The notes under the pieces were generated by a model that worked only from the letters and a program-made list of their open reading frames with translations, had not been told where the DNA came from and ran no database searches. 64,000 nt of DNA, taken from the NCBI GenBank assembly GCA_022822365.1, contig JAJEBV010000015.1:93688-157687 (forward strand), in the 5' to 3' direction. The position numbers were made by a program, and so were the translations under genes. Shown here piece after piece: positions 1 to 9,262 of the stretch; the stretch's first letter is position 1, and the number at the start of each line of letters is the position of its first letter. The stretch comes from Thermoanaerobaculia bacterium. Lineage in GTDB: Bacteria > Acidobacteriota > Thermoanaerobaculia > Multivoradales > Multivoraceae.

Positions 1-476
1 CCGAAGTCCGGCGCCTGCAGGACAAGCAGGGTGACCAGTCCCACCGCGAGGCCGCACGGCACGAGCACGCGCGGCTGGCTGACCCCTTCCGGACAGCGGT
101 GGATCTGGTAGGCGAGAAAGACGACGACCGCGATCTTGGCCAGCTCCGAAGGCTGGAAGGTCAGCGGTCCCACGGACAGCCAGCGGCTGCTGCCGTTGAT
201 CGGCGCCGCCGCAAGCACGACGACCAGCAGGACGAGCGACGCGCCGAGCCCGGCGTAGGCCAGCCACGGCCTTGCCCAGCGCCGGTAGTCGATGCTCATG
301 ATGACCAGCATCGCCACCAGGCCGACGACGGCCGCCAGCAACTGGGTGACGAACTGGCGCTTGAAGCCGCCGTCGGGATCGGGCGGGTTGGCCGAGTAGA
401 CCATGACCAGACCGCCCGCCACGAGCAGGACGACGACCGTGAACAGGACCTTGTCGATCGCTAGCTTCCTAGCCAT
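1..476 (-). CDS. ftsW: FtsW, SEDS peptidoglycan glycosyltransferase (N-terminal part, cut by window edge)
   Basis: The first 158 codons of a SEDS-family polymerase, which works with FtsI to make septal peptidoglycan in the inner membrane. The fragment begins MARKLAIDKVLF and has a membrane helix at about residues 8-25. A second helix follows, then a third near 75-92. It contains the family signature NGSSRWLSVGPLTFQPSELAK and ends in QAPDFG, as expected before the catalytic region. The ATG at 476 lies inside the end of murD (8-nt overlap), so translation is probably coupled. The C-terminal half lies beyond position 1. The gene sits at its usual place after murD in a dcw cluster. Identification is firm; only completeness is unknown. 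Confidence 0.93.
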   Translation of the reverse strand, partial: MARKLAIDKVLFTVVVLLVAGGLVMVYSANPPDPDGGFKRQFVTQLLAAVVGLVAMLVIMSIDYRRWARPWLAYAGLGASLVLLVVVLAAAPINGSSRWLSVGPLTFQPSELAKIAVVVFLAYQIHRCPEGVSQPRVLVPCGLAVGLVTLLVLQAPDF

Positions 477-1923
477 GGCCGCCTTCCCTGCCGGCCGTCG
501 CAAGCGCCCGCACCTGTTCCTCGAAGCGACGTCCGCGATCCGCGAAGTCCTCGAACTGGTCGAAGCTGGCGCAGGCCGGCGACAGCAGGACCGCCTGGCC
601 CTCGCTCGCGGCCGCCGACGCCGCTTGGACCGCCCGTTCGAGCGTCCCGCACGGACGGCACTCGGCAGCGCCGCCGAGCACCGAGGCGATGACCGGGGCC
701 GCCTCGCCGACCAGGTACACGGTCGCTGCCCTGACGCCGGCCACCGACGCCAGTTCGACGAAGGCCGCGCCCTCGTCCTTCGCCCGGCCGCCGAGGATCA
801 GGTGAACGCTGCCCTCGCCGAACCCGGCCAGAGCCTTCATCGTCGCCGCCGGGTTCGTCGCCTTGGAGTCGTTGTAGTAACGAACGCCGCCGACCGTGCC
901 GACGAGGCGCATCCGATGCGGCAGGCCCTCGAAGGCGCGCAGGGCCGGCGCGAAGTGGCTCGGGTCGGCGCCGACGGCCGCCGCGAGGAGGGCGGCCGCC
1001 ATCGCGTTCTCCAGATTGTGCAACCCGTCGAGCGCCAGGTCGTCAAGCCGGAACAGCTCTCGCCGGAACTCCGCCCCCACCTCGATCACACGATCGCGAT
1101 CCAGGTAGCAGCCGTCCTCGACCTGTCGCAGCCGGGAGAAGAACCGGCGCCTCACGGCGGCCGGCGCGCCGTCGCGGCCGGCGCTCCGGCGGCGGGCCTC
1201 ACCGTCGTCGGCGTTCACGACCGCGACGTCGCCGGCGGCCTGCCTGCCGAAGATGCGCGTCTTCGCGGCGGCGTACTCGGAGACGTTCGCGTAGCGGTCG
1301 AGATGGTCGGGGCTGATGTTGAGCAGGGCCGCCGCGCGTGGGCGGAACCGATCGATCGCCTCGAGCTGGAAGCTGGAGAGCTCCACGACGAAGACGCGGC
1401 CCGGCGGACCGTCGACCCGCGCGCAGAGCGGTGTGCCGATGTTGCCGCAGACCTCCACCGGGTAGCCGGCCGCCTCGAGCAGCGCCCCGGTGAGCACGGT
1501 CGTCGTGCTCTTGCCGTTGCTGCCCGTCACGCCGACCACGGTCGGCGAAGCCTCGGCCTCCAGGAGGCGCCAGGCGAGTTCGACTTCGGCCAGGATCGGA
1601 ACGCGGGCCGAGCGGGCGGCCCGCAGCAGCGGACGGTCCGGCGGCACACCCGGACTCAGCACGATCGCGTCGACGTCGGCCGGCAACTCTGCCCCTTCTT
1701 CGGCCAGAAGCTCGTCGACCCGCTCCGTTCGCAACAGCTCACCGGCTCCAGGAGCCAGGTCCTCGGCCGGACGGCCGTCGACCGCCACCACGCGGACGTT
1801 TCGGTCGGAGAGCGCCCGCGACGCCGCGACCCCCGACAGGCCCAGGCCGTAGACCAGCGCGCTTCCCCAGGCGGAAACCGGCGCCGCCATGGACATCCCG
1901 CTACGGCTCACTTCAAGGGTCAC
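469..1923 (-). CDS. murD: UDP-N-acetylmuramoyl-L-alanine:D-glutamate ligase MurD
   Basis: Cytoplasmic ATP-dependent ligase that adds D-Glu to UDP-MurNAc-L-Ala. The 484-residue protein has the N-terminal Rossmann-like UDP-binding domain (YGLGLSGVAAS near residue 25), the Mur-ligase P-loop GVTGSNGKSTTT at about 131-142 and the central NISPDHLDRY motif. The C-terminal domain carries HRMRLVG and YNDSKATNP. Length is slightly above the usual 440-460. The start taken is GTG at 1923, preceded by GAGG 6-7 nt upstream and 3 nt after the mraY stop. ATG codons at 1896 and 1890 are alternatives. It overlaps ftsW by 8 nt. Confidence 0.97.
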   Translation of the reverse strand: MTLEVSRSGMSMAAPVSAWGSALVYGLGLSGVAASRALSDRNVRVVAVDGRPAEDLAPGAGELLRTERVDELLAEEGAELPADVDAIVLSPGVPPDRPLLRAARSARVPILAEVELAWRLLEAEASPTVVGVTGSNGKSTTTVLTGALLEAAGYPVEVCGNIGTPLCARVDGPPGRVFVVELSSFQLEAIDRFRPRAAALLNISPDHLDRYANVSEYAAAKTRIFGRQAAGDVAVVNADDGEARRRSAGRDGAPAAVRRRFFSRLRQVEDGCYLDRDRVIEVGAEFRRELFRLDDLALDGLHNLENAMAAALLAAAVGADPSHFAPALRAFEGLPHRMRLVGTVGGVRYYNDSKATNPAATMKALAGFGEGSVHLILGGRAKDEGAAFVELASVAGVRAATVYLVGEAAPVIASVLGGAAECRPCGTLERAVQAASAAASEGQAVLLSPACASFDQFEDFADRGRRFEEQVRALATAGREGGHG

Positions 1924-1926
1924 GCG

Positions 1927-3003
1927 CTACCTCAATTTCAGGGTCGAGAGACCCAGGAACGCGAACAGGACGGCGAGGATCCAGAAGCGGACGATGACCT
2001 GGTTCTCGCTCCAGCCGCGGAGCTCGAAGTGGTGGTGAAGCGGCGCCATCCGCAGCACCCGCTTGCCGGTCATCTTGAAGGACGCCACCTGGACGATCAC
2101 CGACAGCGCCTCCAGCACGAACAGGCCGCCGACCAGGACCAGCAGCAGCTCCTGCTTGGAGAACACGGCCACCGCGCCGATCGTGCCGCCGATCGCCAGC
2201 GACCCGACGTCGCCCATGAACACCTGGGCGGGATGGGCGTTGAACCAGAGGAAGCCCAGACTGGCGCCGACCAGGGCGGAACAGATGATCGCGACCTCAC
2301 CGGCCCCCGGCACGTAGGACACCTGCAGGTAGCGCGCGGCGATCGAGTTGCCGGCGATGTAGGCGAAGACCGCGTAGGTGCCGGCCGCGACCAGGGTGGC
2401 TCCGATGGCCAACCCGTCGAGACCGTCCGTCAGGTTGACCGCGTTCGAGGATCCCGCGATCAGGATGGCGACGAACGGGATGTAGAAGACCCCGAGTTCG
2501 AGCACGAGGGTCTTGAAGAACGGGAAGCTCAGGTTCGCGTCGAGGTCCGTGAGGTTGACGAGGGCGGCGCCGAGGGCCGCGCCCACGACCAGTTGCAGGG
2601 CGAACTTCGCCCTCATGCTCAGGCCCCCGTTGTGGCGCCGCCTCACCTTGAGCAGGTCGTCGACGAAGCCGACCGCGCCCAGCCCGATCGTCGTGCCGAT
2701 GGCGAGCCAGACGTAGACATTCGAGAGGTCCGACCACAGCAGGGTCGGCACGATGACGGCGGTCAGGATCAGCAACCCGCCCATCGTCGGCGTACCGGCC
2801 TTGCTCTGGTGCCGCTCCGGCCCTTCCTCGCGGATCGTCTGGCCGATCGAGAGCCGCCGGGCCGCCCGAATGAAGCTGGGGCCCAGGACCAGGCTGAGCA
2901 CGACGCCGGTCAGAGCCGCACAGGCGCAACGGAAGGTGATGTACTGGATGACGTTGAGGGGTGCGATCCGCTCGCCGAGCGGCAACAGCAGGTCCAGGAG
3001 CAT
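1927..3003 (-). CDS. mraY: Phospho-MurNAc-pentapeptide transferase MraY
   Basis: Integral membrane enzyme that transfers phospho-MurNAc-pentapeptide to undecaprenyl phosphate, giving lipid I. The 358-residue length is typical. Diagnostic motifs are TPTMGGLL, FVDDLLKVRRRHNGG, NLTDGLDGLA (catalytic Asp region), FMGDVGSLA and the MAPLHHHFE loop. The ATG at 3003 overlaps the murF stop by one base (TGATG), which fixes the start. The open frame continues far upstream across murF, but that extension has no family similarity and is discarded. Confidence 0.97.
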   Translation of the reverse strand: MLLDLLLPLGERIAPLNVIQYITFRCACAALTGVVLSLVLGPSFIRAARRLSIGQTIREEGPERHQSKAGTPTMGGLLILTAVIVPTLLWSDLSNVYVWLAIGTTIGLGAVGFVDDLLKVRRRHNGGLSMRAKFALQLVVGAALGAALVNLTDLDANLSFPFFKTLVLELGVFYIPFVAILIAGSSNAVNLTDGLDGLAIGATLVAAGTYAVFAYIAGNSIAARYLQVSYVPGAGEVAIICSALVGASLGFLWFNAHPAQVFMGDVGSLAIGGTIGAVAVFSKQELLLVLVGGLFVLEALSVIVQVASFKMTGKRVLRMAPLHHHFELRGWSENQVIVRFWILAVLFAFLGLSTLKLR

Positions 3004-4469
3004 CAGTTCGGCCTCTCCTGAAGCAGCGCCTCCACCAGGTGCTCCAGCGCGGCGCCGCGCGAGCCCTTGACCAGGACGACGTCGCCCTCCCGGATCAGAG
3101 GGGGGGCCCCGCCCCTCGCGGCCTGCGTGTCCTCGAACCAGGCGGTCTCGACGCCAGCCTCGCAGGCGGCCGCGACCGTCTCCGACGCGACCTCGCCGAC
3201 GCCGACGACCAGACGGAAACCGAGTTCCGCCGCGTCGCGGCCCAACTGCCGGTGGTAGCGGCGCTCGGCGCTGCCCAACTCCAGCATGTCGCCCAGGATC
3301 GCGACATGGCGCCGGCCGTCGAGCAGGCGCGCCGCCTCGAGCGCCAGGCGCGCCGCCTCGGGGTTCGAGTTGTAGGAGTCGTCCACCAGGGTGGCGCCCG
3401 ACGGCAGCGAGACGACCTCGCCGCGGCCGGCGCCAGGACGGGGACGGCGCGCCGCCGACGCGACCGTCTCGATCGGCACGCCCAGCCGCAGGGCGCAGGC
3501 CGCCGCGGCCAGGAAGTTCTCGACGTTCACCCTGCCGTGCAGCGGCAACTCGACGTTCGCCGAGGCGCCCCGGTACTCCAGCGCGAATCGCGTGCCCGGC
3601 TCTCCGGCCAGGGGCTCGACCGCGTGAGCCGTGACCTCGGCCCGCGGAACCTTGTTCCGCGCCGGTTCCACTTCGTACCAGACCACGCTCTCCACGCTCG
3701 TCGCCGTCGCCGTCGCCGGCGCCGCCTCCCGGCGCCGCGCAGCCAGGTATCGCTCGACCAGACCGACCACTCGCGGGTCGCCGGCGTTGGCGACGATCAG
3801 GCCGTCGGCGGCAAGCCCCTCCAGGAGCTCCGCCTTGGCACGGGCGATCGCCTCGACGTCCGCCGGGGCGCCGTCCGGTTCCTCGAAGCCGGCGAGATGC
3901 GCCGGCCGGACGTTCGTGAAGATGGCCACGTCCGGCCGTCCCAGGCGGCTCACCGCCGCCAGTTCGCCCGGTACCGACATCCCCATCTCGGCGACCAGCC
4001 ACTCGCAATCCGTGCCCGTGGCCAGCAGCGTGAGCGGGAAACCGAGCAGGTTGTTCAGGTTGCCCGGGCTCTTCCGCACCCGCCAGCGCTCGCCGAGCAG
4101 AAGGGCCAGCAGATCCTTCGTCGTCGTCTTTCCCGCGGAGCCGGTCACGGCGGCCACCCGGATATCGAGGAGCCGCCGGTGATCGCGGGTCAGCTCGTGC
4201 AGTGCCTCCGTCACGTCCTCGACCCGGATCTGGGGACAGCCGGCGTCCGCCGCAGGCGTTCTGACCACCGCCGCCGCCGCGCCCGCGGCCAGGGCCGCCG
4301 CCACGAAGCGGTGACCGTCGGTCCGCTCTCCCGGCAGCGCGAAGAAGAGCTCGCCGCCCTCGACCCGCCGCGAATCGATCGCGGCGCCGCGATAACAGGC
4401 GCCCACGTCGACCTCTCCGATCAGTGTGCCGTTCATGACTTTGGCCGCATCAGCGAGGGGCCGCCTCAC
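3003..4469 (-). CDS. murF: UDP-MurNAc-tripeptide:D-Ala-D-Ala ligase MurF
   Basis: Cytoplasmic ligase that completes the UDP-MurNAc-pentapeptide. In 488 residues it shows the substrate-binding N domain (AIDSRRVEGGELFFALPGER near 30-49), the P-loop TGSAGKTTTKDLL at about 109-121 and NLNNLLGFPLTLL. DVAIFTNVRPAHLAGF follows. The C domain carries VDDSYNSNPEA. Overlaps are 4 nt with murE (ATGA at 4466-4469) and 1 nt with mraY, so coupled translation is likely. A short run-through region near residues 240-260 is Ala/Glu rich and may be a lineage-specific insertion. Confidence 0.97.
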   Translation of the reverse strand: MRRPLADAAKVMNGTLIGEVDVGACYRGAAIDSRRVEGGELFFALPGERTDGHRFVAAALAAGAAAAVVRTPAADAGCPQIRVEDVTEALHELTRDHRRLLDIRVAAVTGSAGKTTTKDLLALLLGERWRVRKSPGNLNNLLGFPLTLLATGTDCEWLVAEMGMSVPGELAAVSRLGRPDVAIFTNVRPAHLAGFEEPDGAPADVEAIARAKAELLEGLAADGLIVANAGDPRVVGLVERYLAARRREAAPATATATSVESVVWYEVEPARNKVPRAEVTAHAVEPLAGEPGTRFALEYRGASANVELPLHGRVNVENFLAAAACALRLGVPIETVASAARRPRPGAGRGEVVSLPSGATLVDDSYNSNPEAARLALEAARLLDGRRHVAILGDMLELGSAERRYHRQLGRDAAELGFRLVVGVGEVASETVAAACEAGVETAWFEDTQAARGGAPPLIREGDVVLVKGSRGAALEHLVEALLQERPN

Positions 4470-6022
4470 CTCGAAGGCGCCTTCCGCCCTCCGGGCAACC
4501 CGGAGGCGCTCAGCGCAACCAGTGCCTCCCCGGCCTCGTCCCGGTCGCGGAATGGCAGCTTGCGTTTCCCGATGGTCTGCGTCGCCTCATGGCCCTTGCC
4601 CGCGATGAGCACCGTCCAGCCGGGTTCGGCGGCGGCCAGCGTGACGGCTCGACGAATCGCCGACCGGCGGTCCGGAACCACCTCGTGGCCGCAACCCCCG
4701 GCCGCGCCGAGTCCCGCCACGATCGCCCGGTGAATCAGCGCCGGGTCCTCGCTCCGGGGATTGTCGTCGGTGACGATGGCGAGATCCGCGAGCTCGCCCA
4801 CGGCGCGTCCCATCAACTCCCGCTTGCCGCGATCCCGGTCGCCGCCGCAGCCGAACACGACGAGGATGCGCCGGTCGCCCAGTTCGCGGATCGCCTCGAT
4901 CGCGGCGCGCAGGCCGCCGTCGGTGTGGGCGTAGTCGATGAGAACCGGAAACTCCTGGCCGCGGTCCACCGGCTCCAGCCGGCCGTCCGGGGGCTTCTCC
5001 GCGGCCACCGCGGCGCGGATCGCGTCCGGCGGCACTCCCAGGGCGCAGGCGGCGGCGACCGCCGCCGTCAGGTTCTCGAGGTTGAACCGGCCGAGCAGCC
5101 GGCTGACGAGCGAGAGACGGAACCCGGGCGCCTCGACCTCGGCCCGAATGCCCGCGAGGTCGAGTTCCGACCCGACGACGCGCACCTCGGCATCGTGCCG
5201 GCCGGCGCTGCTGCAGCGCCACAACCGGGCCGACCTTCCGACCTCCGCGGCGAGCCGGCGGCCGTACTCGTCGTCGACGTTGATCACCGCGGGACCGCCC
5301 GAGCGAAGCAGGGAGAAGAGCCGGCGCTTGGCCCCGTAGTAGGTCTCCATCGAGGCGTGATAGTCGAGATGGTCGCGGCTGAGATTCGTGAACACGGCGG
5401 CGTCGAAGCTCATCCCGTTCAGCCGCCCCTGATCGAGCGCGTGCGACGAAACCTCGACGGCCGCGGACCGCGCTCCCAGGTCCACCGCCCGCCTGAGCAT
5501 CCGAAACAGGTCGCTGCTCTCCGGCGTCGTTCGGTCGGAAGCCGCGGAACTCAACGGGCTCGCGTCGGAGTCCCCGGCGCCCGGCACCTGCACCTTCCGG
5601 CCCAGGGTCCCGATCACCGCGGCCGATCGGCCGGCCCGGGTCAGACAGGAACCGATCAACTGGGCGGTCGTCGTCTTGCCGTTGGTGCCGGTGACCCCGA
5701 CTGTCAGGAGCTCCCGCTCGGGGTGGTCGTACAACCTGGCGGCGACGGGGCCCATCCGGCCCCGTGGATCGTCGACCTCCAGCCAGGGAACGGAAGGCGC
5801 GGCGGGCGGCGGTCCGAAGGAGAGGACAGCGGAGGCGCCGCGCGCTATGGCATCGGTCGCGAAAGCCCGGCCATCGTGGACTTCGCCCCGCCAGGCGACG
5901 AAGAGGTCGCCGCTTCGGATGCGCCGGGAGTCGTGCTGAATCCCCATGACTTCCGTGTCGGCCGCGGGAAGGCCCAGCTCTGAGCGCAGAGGCAGGTCGG
6001 CGACCGCGTCGCCGAGTCTCAT
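4466..6022 (-). CDS. murE: UDP-MurNAc-L-Ala-D-Glu:meso-diaminopimelate ligase MurE
   Basis: Adds the third stem-peptide residue in the cytoplasm. The 518-residue protein has HDSRRIRSGDLFVA at the N terminus and the P-loop GVTGTNGKTTTAQ near residue 110. AVEVSSHALDQGR and FTNLSRDHLDYH follow. TDDNPRSEDP lies near residue 418. The DNPR tetrad is the known determinant for meso-diaminopimelate rather than lysine, so the wall is predicted to be meso-Dap type. The start chosen is ATG 6022, which overlaps the ftsI stop as TGATG. An in-frame start 8 codons upstream would lie inside ftsI. Confidence 0.96.
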   Translation of the reverse strand: MRLGDAVADLPLRSELGLPAADTEVMGIQHDSRRIRSGDLFVAWRGEVHDGRAFATDAIARGASAVLSFGPPPAAPSVPWLEVDDPRGRMGPVAARLYDHPERELLTVGVTGTNGKTTTAQLIGSCLTRAGRSAAVIGTLGRKVQVPGAGDSDASPLSSAASDRTTPESSDLFRMLRRAVDLGARSAAVEVSSHALDQGRLNGMSFDAAVFTNLSRDHLDYHASMETYYGAKRRLFSLLRSGGPAVINVDDEYGRRLAAEVGRSARLWRCSSAGRHDAEVRVVGSELDLAGIRAEVEAPGFRLSLVSRLLGRFNLENLTAAVAAACALGVPPDAIRAAVAAEKPPDGRLEPVDRGQEFPVLIDYAHTDGGLRAAIEAIRELGDRRILVVFGCGGDRDRGKRELMGRAVGELADLAIVTDDNPRSEDPALIHRAIVAGLGAAGGCGHEVVPDRRSAIRRAVTLAAAEPGWTVLIAGKGHEATQTIGKRKLPFRDRDEAGEALVALSASGLPGGRKAPSR

Positions 6023-7875
6023 CAGCTCGATCCCGCCGCCGTCCACAACTCGCCCTCCGTCGCCGCGTCATCCTGATCGGGGCCCTCGGACTGGCCGCCC
6101 GCGGCCGCGACCCGGACTTGCGGCGGTCCTTCGAGCGGCGCGGGCGCCGGCTGCAACCAGACGGGCTGACTCCAGCCCATCGGCTGGCGCGACGGCGTCG
6201 CGCCGAGATAGAACAGAGCTTCGCTGATGATGCGCTGAAAGGCCGGCGCCGCCACTTCGCCGCCGGAGGTCGAGACGGTCGGCTCATCGATCATCACCAG
6301 GCAGACCAGGCGCGGCGCCCGCGCTGGAGCGATGCCGACGAAACCGGCGACGCGGCCGGTCTCCGAGTACCCGGAGGCGTCCGACTTCTCGGCCGTGCCC
6401 GTCTTGCCGGCCACCCGGTAGCCGGCGATCGCCGCCTTGCGGCCCGTGCCGCTGACGACGACCTCCTCGAGCAGGCGGATCACCCGGTACGCCGTCGCCC
6501 TGGAGAGCACGCGATGGCCACGGTTGCTGGGTCGCATGTCGACGACCTCTCCTTCCCGCTCCAGCGCACGCACCAGGTAGGGCCGGTTCCAGACTCCGCC
6601 GTTGGCGACCGCGGCGTAGGCATTCGCAAGCTGGAGGGGCGTCACCGCGACACCGTGGCCCATCGAGGCGTACGCCGTCGTCTCCTGGTCCCAGACCCGT
6701 AGCGGAACGATGCCCGGGTGTTCGCCGTCGAGGTCGATGCCGGTGACCTCGCCGAAACCGAACGCCGTGACCAGCTCCTGCATCGTCTCCGATCCGGCCA
6801 GGCCACCCGCCTTGATCGCGCAGACGTTGCTCGACCTGGCGATCGCGGTGCGGAAGGTGAGTTCCGGAAACGGCTTGTGGTCCTTGATCAGGGCCTTGCC
6901 GACGCGGATCCGACCGTTGCCGCAGTCGATGATCTGGTCGGGGTGCACGACGCCTCGTTCGAACGCTCCGGCCGCCGTGATCATCTTGAACGTCGAGCCC
7001 GGTTCGTAGGAGTCCTGCAACGCACGGTTCCGCCGTTCGTTCGGGCCGAAATCGCCGAAGCGGTTCGGATCGAAGGTCGGGTAGGAGGCCATCGCCAGGA
7101 CCGCCGAATCCTCGGGGGCCAGGATGACGACGCTGCCGGCACTGGCGCCCGACGACTCGATCGTTTCGCGCAGGGCGCGCTCGGCGAGGTGCTGGATCGT
7201 CGCGTCGATCGTCAGATGGAGGTCCGCCCCCGGTTTCGGTTCGCCCAGGGAACCGGCAACCACGACCAGTCGCTGCTGGCCATCGCGAAGGACGTGCCTT
7301 CTGACCGATTCACCCGCCACTTCCCTGTCGTAGCGGTACTCCAGGCCGGCGAGGCTGCGGTCCGTGCCGACGAAGCCAAGCACGTGAGCCATCAGGGGGC
7401 CCATCGGGTACTTGCGCTTGCTCTCGTCCAGGAAGTAGAGGCCGGGGAACGCGGACAGGTCGATCCGGTCGGCTACCTCGCGATCGAGCTTGCGCGCCAG
7501 GGGCACATGGCCCGGCTTGTTGAGCAACGCCTCGATCCGTTCCCTGGACCGGTCGACCAGGGGAGCGATCTCCGCGGCAACGACCGCCGGCTCGCCCACC
7601 TTCGCGGTTTCGGCGTAGAGCGTGCGCGTCCCCACCGAAACGGCGAGTGGCCTGCGGCGGGCGTCGTAGATCGTGCCCCGCTTGGGATTCAGGACGACTT
7701 CGCTTCGCTGCTGGCGGGCGGCCCGTTCGCGGTACTCGTCAGCCCCGCTGATCTGCAGGTCGAACAGCCGAACGGCAATCGCACCCATCCACAGACCACA
7801 GAACGCGACCAGCACCGCCAACCTTCCGACGTAGCGGCGGCGGGCGCTCCGCGCCCGGGGTCCCAGCGTACTCAC
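6022..7875 (-). CDS. ftsI: Division-specific class B penicillin-binding protein FtsI/PBP3
   Basis: Septal transpeptidase, a bitopic inner-membrane protein. Residues 1-17 are basic and a membrane helix spans about 18-38. A pedestal domain with RGTIYDARRRPLAV follows. The transpeptidase motifs are in order: SxxK as S295-TF-K298, SxN as S348-S-N350 and KTG at 491-493. After the catalytic domain there is a tail of about 50 residues rich in Pro, Gln and Gly, unusual for this family and possibly disordered. It overlaps ftsL by 4 nt and murE by 1-2 nt. Confidence 0.96.
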   Translation of the reverse strand: MSTLGPRARSARRRYVGRLAVLVAFCGLWMGAIAVRLFDLQISGADEYRERAARQQRSEVVLNPKRGTIYDARRRPLAVSVGTRTLYAETAKVGEPAVVAAEIAPLVDRSRERIEALLNKPGHVPLARKLDREVADRIDLSAFPGLYFLDESKRKYPMGPLMAHVLGFVGTDRSLAGLEYRYDREVAGESVRRHVLRDGQQRLVVVAGSLGEPKPGADLHLTIDATIQHLAERALRETIESSGASAGSVVILAPEDSAVLAMASYPTFDPNRFGDFGPNERRNRALQDSYEPGSTFKMITAAGAFERGVVHPDQIIDCGNGRIRVGKALIKDHKPFPELTFRTAIARSSNVCAIKAGGLAGSETMQELVTAFGFGEVTGIDLDGEHPGIVPLRVWDQETTAYASMGHGVAVTPLQLANAYAAVANGGVWNRPYLVRALEREGEVVDMRPSNRGHRVLSRATAYRVIRLLEEVVVSGTGRKAAIAGYRVAGKTGTAEKSDASGYSETGRVAGFVGIAPARAPRLVCLVMIDEPTVSTSGGEVAAPAFQRIISEALFYLGATPSRQPMGWSQPVWLQPAPAPLEGPPQVRVAAAGGQSEGPDQDDAATEGELWTAAGSS

Positions 7876-8258
7876 TGCGCCGCCTCCGCGACCGCACGGG
7901 CCTGCAGGAGGGACACGCTCTCGGAACTCAGGAAGACCATCTGGTCCAGTGTCGGCGGCGCCATCCCGAGCTCTTCCAGAGCCAGGGCAGAGAGCCGCTC
8001 CGGCCGGCTGAGCCGCGTGGCCTCCAGTTCGAGCCGAAGCTCCTGCTGCCGCAGTTCCTCCAGGCGCCGCTCGAGTTCCTCGATCCGGTAGCCGGCTTCG
8101 AGTCCCTGTTCATGCACCCAGGTGTACGCGAACACGGCCGCCGCGAACGGCAGCAGGATCGCGAACACCGGCCACAGGCCGCGCAGGCGACCGGGATCCC
8201 GCTGGCGCACCAGGAAGGGATTCGCGACCTCCTTGCTGACGCTGTAGCCGGTCTTCAC
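7872..8258 (-). CDS. ftsL: Cell division protein FtsL-like
   Basis: A 128-residue bitopic protein with a basic cytoplasmic start and one membrane helix at about residues 29-45 (LWPVFAILLPFAAAVFAY). A Glu/Leu/Arg-rich coiled coil spans about 55-85. FtsL sequences are poorly conserved, so the name rests on topology, size and position between rsmH and ftsI. In division it pairs with an FtsB-type coiled-coil partner; such a gene lies at 15405-15755 in this window. ATG is well placed, and the 3' end overlaps the ftsI start by 4 nt. Confidence 0.85.
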   Translation of the reverse strand: MKTGYSVSKEVANPFLVRQRDPGRLRGLWPVFAILLPFAAAVFAYTWVHEQGLEAGYRIEELERRLEELRQQELRLELEATRLSRPERLSALALEELGMAPPTLDQMVFLSSESVSLLQARAVAEAAQ

Positions 8259-8285
8259 CGTACCGGTTCCCTGGCGACCACCCCG

Positions 8286-9257
8286 CTAGAGGCGCCTCGC
8301 CGCCCGCAACCGGGCGGACCGCGACCTCGGGTTGTACTCCACCTCGCTCGGCTCGGGCCGGATCGGCTTCCGCGTCATCAGCTCGATCAGGCGGGTCTCA
8401 GCGCGAGGCCGTCCGGTGATCGGATCCACTTCGCCCAGAGCGTTCGCGCGCAGACGGTGCTTGACGATCCGGTCCTCCAGGCTGTGGTACGAAATGACCA
8501 CCAGTCGCCCGTCCCGCTCGAGCAGCTTCATCGCCTGTTCGAGAGACGCTCCGAGGCCGGACAGCTCCTCGTTCACCGCGATGCGGAGCGCCTGGAAGGT
8601 CTTCGTCGCCGCGTCGATCGACCGGGCGCCGGCCCGCAGGGCGCGGCCACGCCGCACCCTGGAGGCGCCGACCGCCTCGTGAACCAGATCGCGCAGGTCA
8701 TCCGTGGTTTCGATCGCCTCGCGACGGCGGCGCTCGACGATCGCGCGAGCGATCCTGCGGGCCTGCCGCTCCTCGCCGTAGTCGCGCAACACCGTCTCCA
8801 ACACGCTTTGGGATTCCAGATTCACTACGTCCCTCGCTGTCCTCGTTGCCGATCCGGGCGATTGGTCCATCCGCATGTCGAGCCGCCCGGGCCGCATGAA
8901 ACTGAAGCCGCGTTCCGGCCGATCCAGCTGGAGCGACGAAACGCCCAGGTCGGCGAGGACTCCCGCCGGCTGGCCGATGTCCGCCGCCGCCACGATCTCC
9001 CGGACCGACTCGAAGTTGCCGTGGACGACGCGCGCCCTCGGGCCGAACTCGCGCAGCCGGTCCGAGGCGTGTTCCAGGGCCTCCGTGTCCCGGTCGATGC
9101 CCAGGACCGAAGCCTCGGGGTGGCGCCGCAGCACTTCGGCCGCGTGGCCACCCAGGCCGACCGTGCAGTCGACGAACCAGCCGCCCCGTTCGGGCGCGAG
9201 GAACCGCAGCACCTCAGAGACGAGAACCGGCTGATGGGTAGCAGTCCTTTCGCCCAC
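8286..9257 (-). CDS. rsmH: 16S rRNA m4C1402 methyltransferase RsmH (MraW)
   Basis: S-adenosylmethionine-dependent N4-methylation of C1402 in the ribosomal P site. The 323-residue protein begins near HQPVLVSEVL and has the SAM-binding motif DCTVGLGGHAAEVL. LGIDRDTEALEHA and ADLGVSSLQLD follow. RGFSFMRPGRLDMRMD and the C-terminal VISYHSLEDRIVKH complete the family set. The start is taken as GTG 9257, 5 nt after mraZ. An ATG two bases upstream is out of frame. A longer open frame continuing through mraZ is not coding. Confidence 0.96.
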   Translation of the reverse strand: MGERTATHQPVLVSEVLRFLAPERGGWFVDCTVGLGGHAAEVLRRHPEASVLGIDRDTEALEHASDRLREFGPRARVVHGNFESVREIVAAADIGQPAGVLADLGVSSLQLDRPERGFSFMRPGRLDMRMDQSPGSATRTARDVVNLESQSVLETVLRDYGEERQARRIARAIVERRRREAIETTDDLRDLVHEAVGASRVRRGRALRAGARSIDAATKTFQALRIAVNEELSGLGASLEQAMKLLERDGRLVVISYHSLEDRIVKHRLRANALGEVDPITGRPRAETRLIELMTRKPIRPEPSEVEYNPRSRSARLRAARRL

Positions 9258-9262
9258 ATCGG

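Noticed and set aside
403..3021. Very long plus-strand open frame (872 codons) across murD and mraY
   Set aside because: It is rich in Arg, Asp, Gln and His with no domain, exactly what the antisense of high-GC genes gives; the minus strand has clear Mur/MraY motifs. The same applies to the long plus-strand frames over mfd, the ABC importer and the amidohydrolases.
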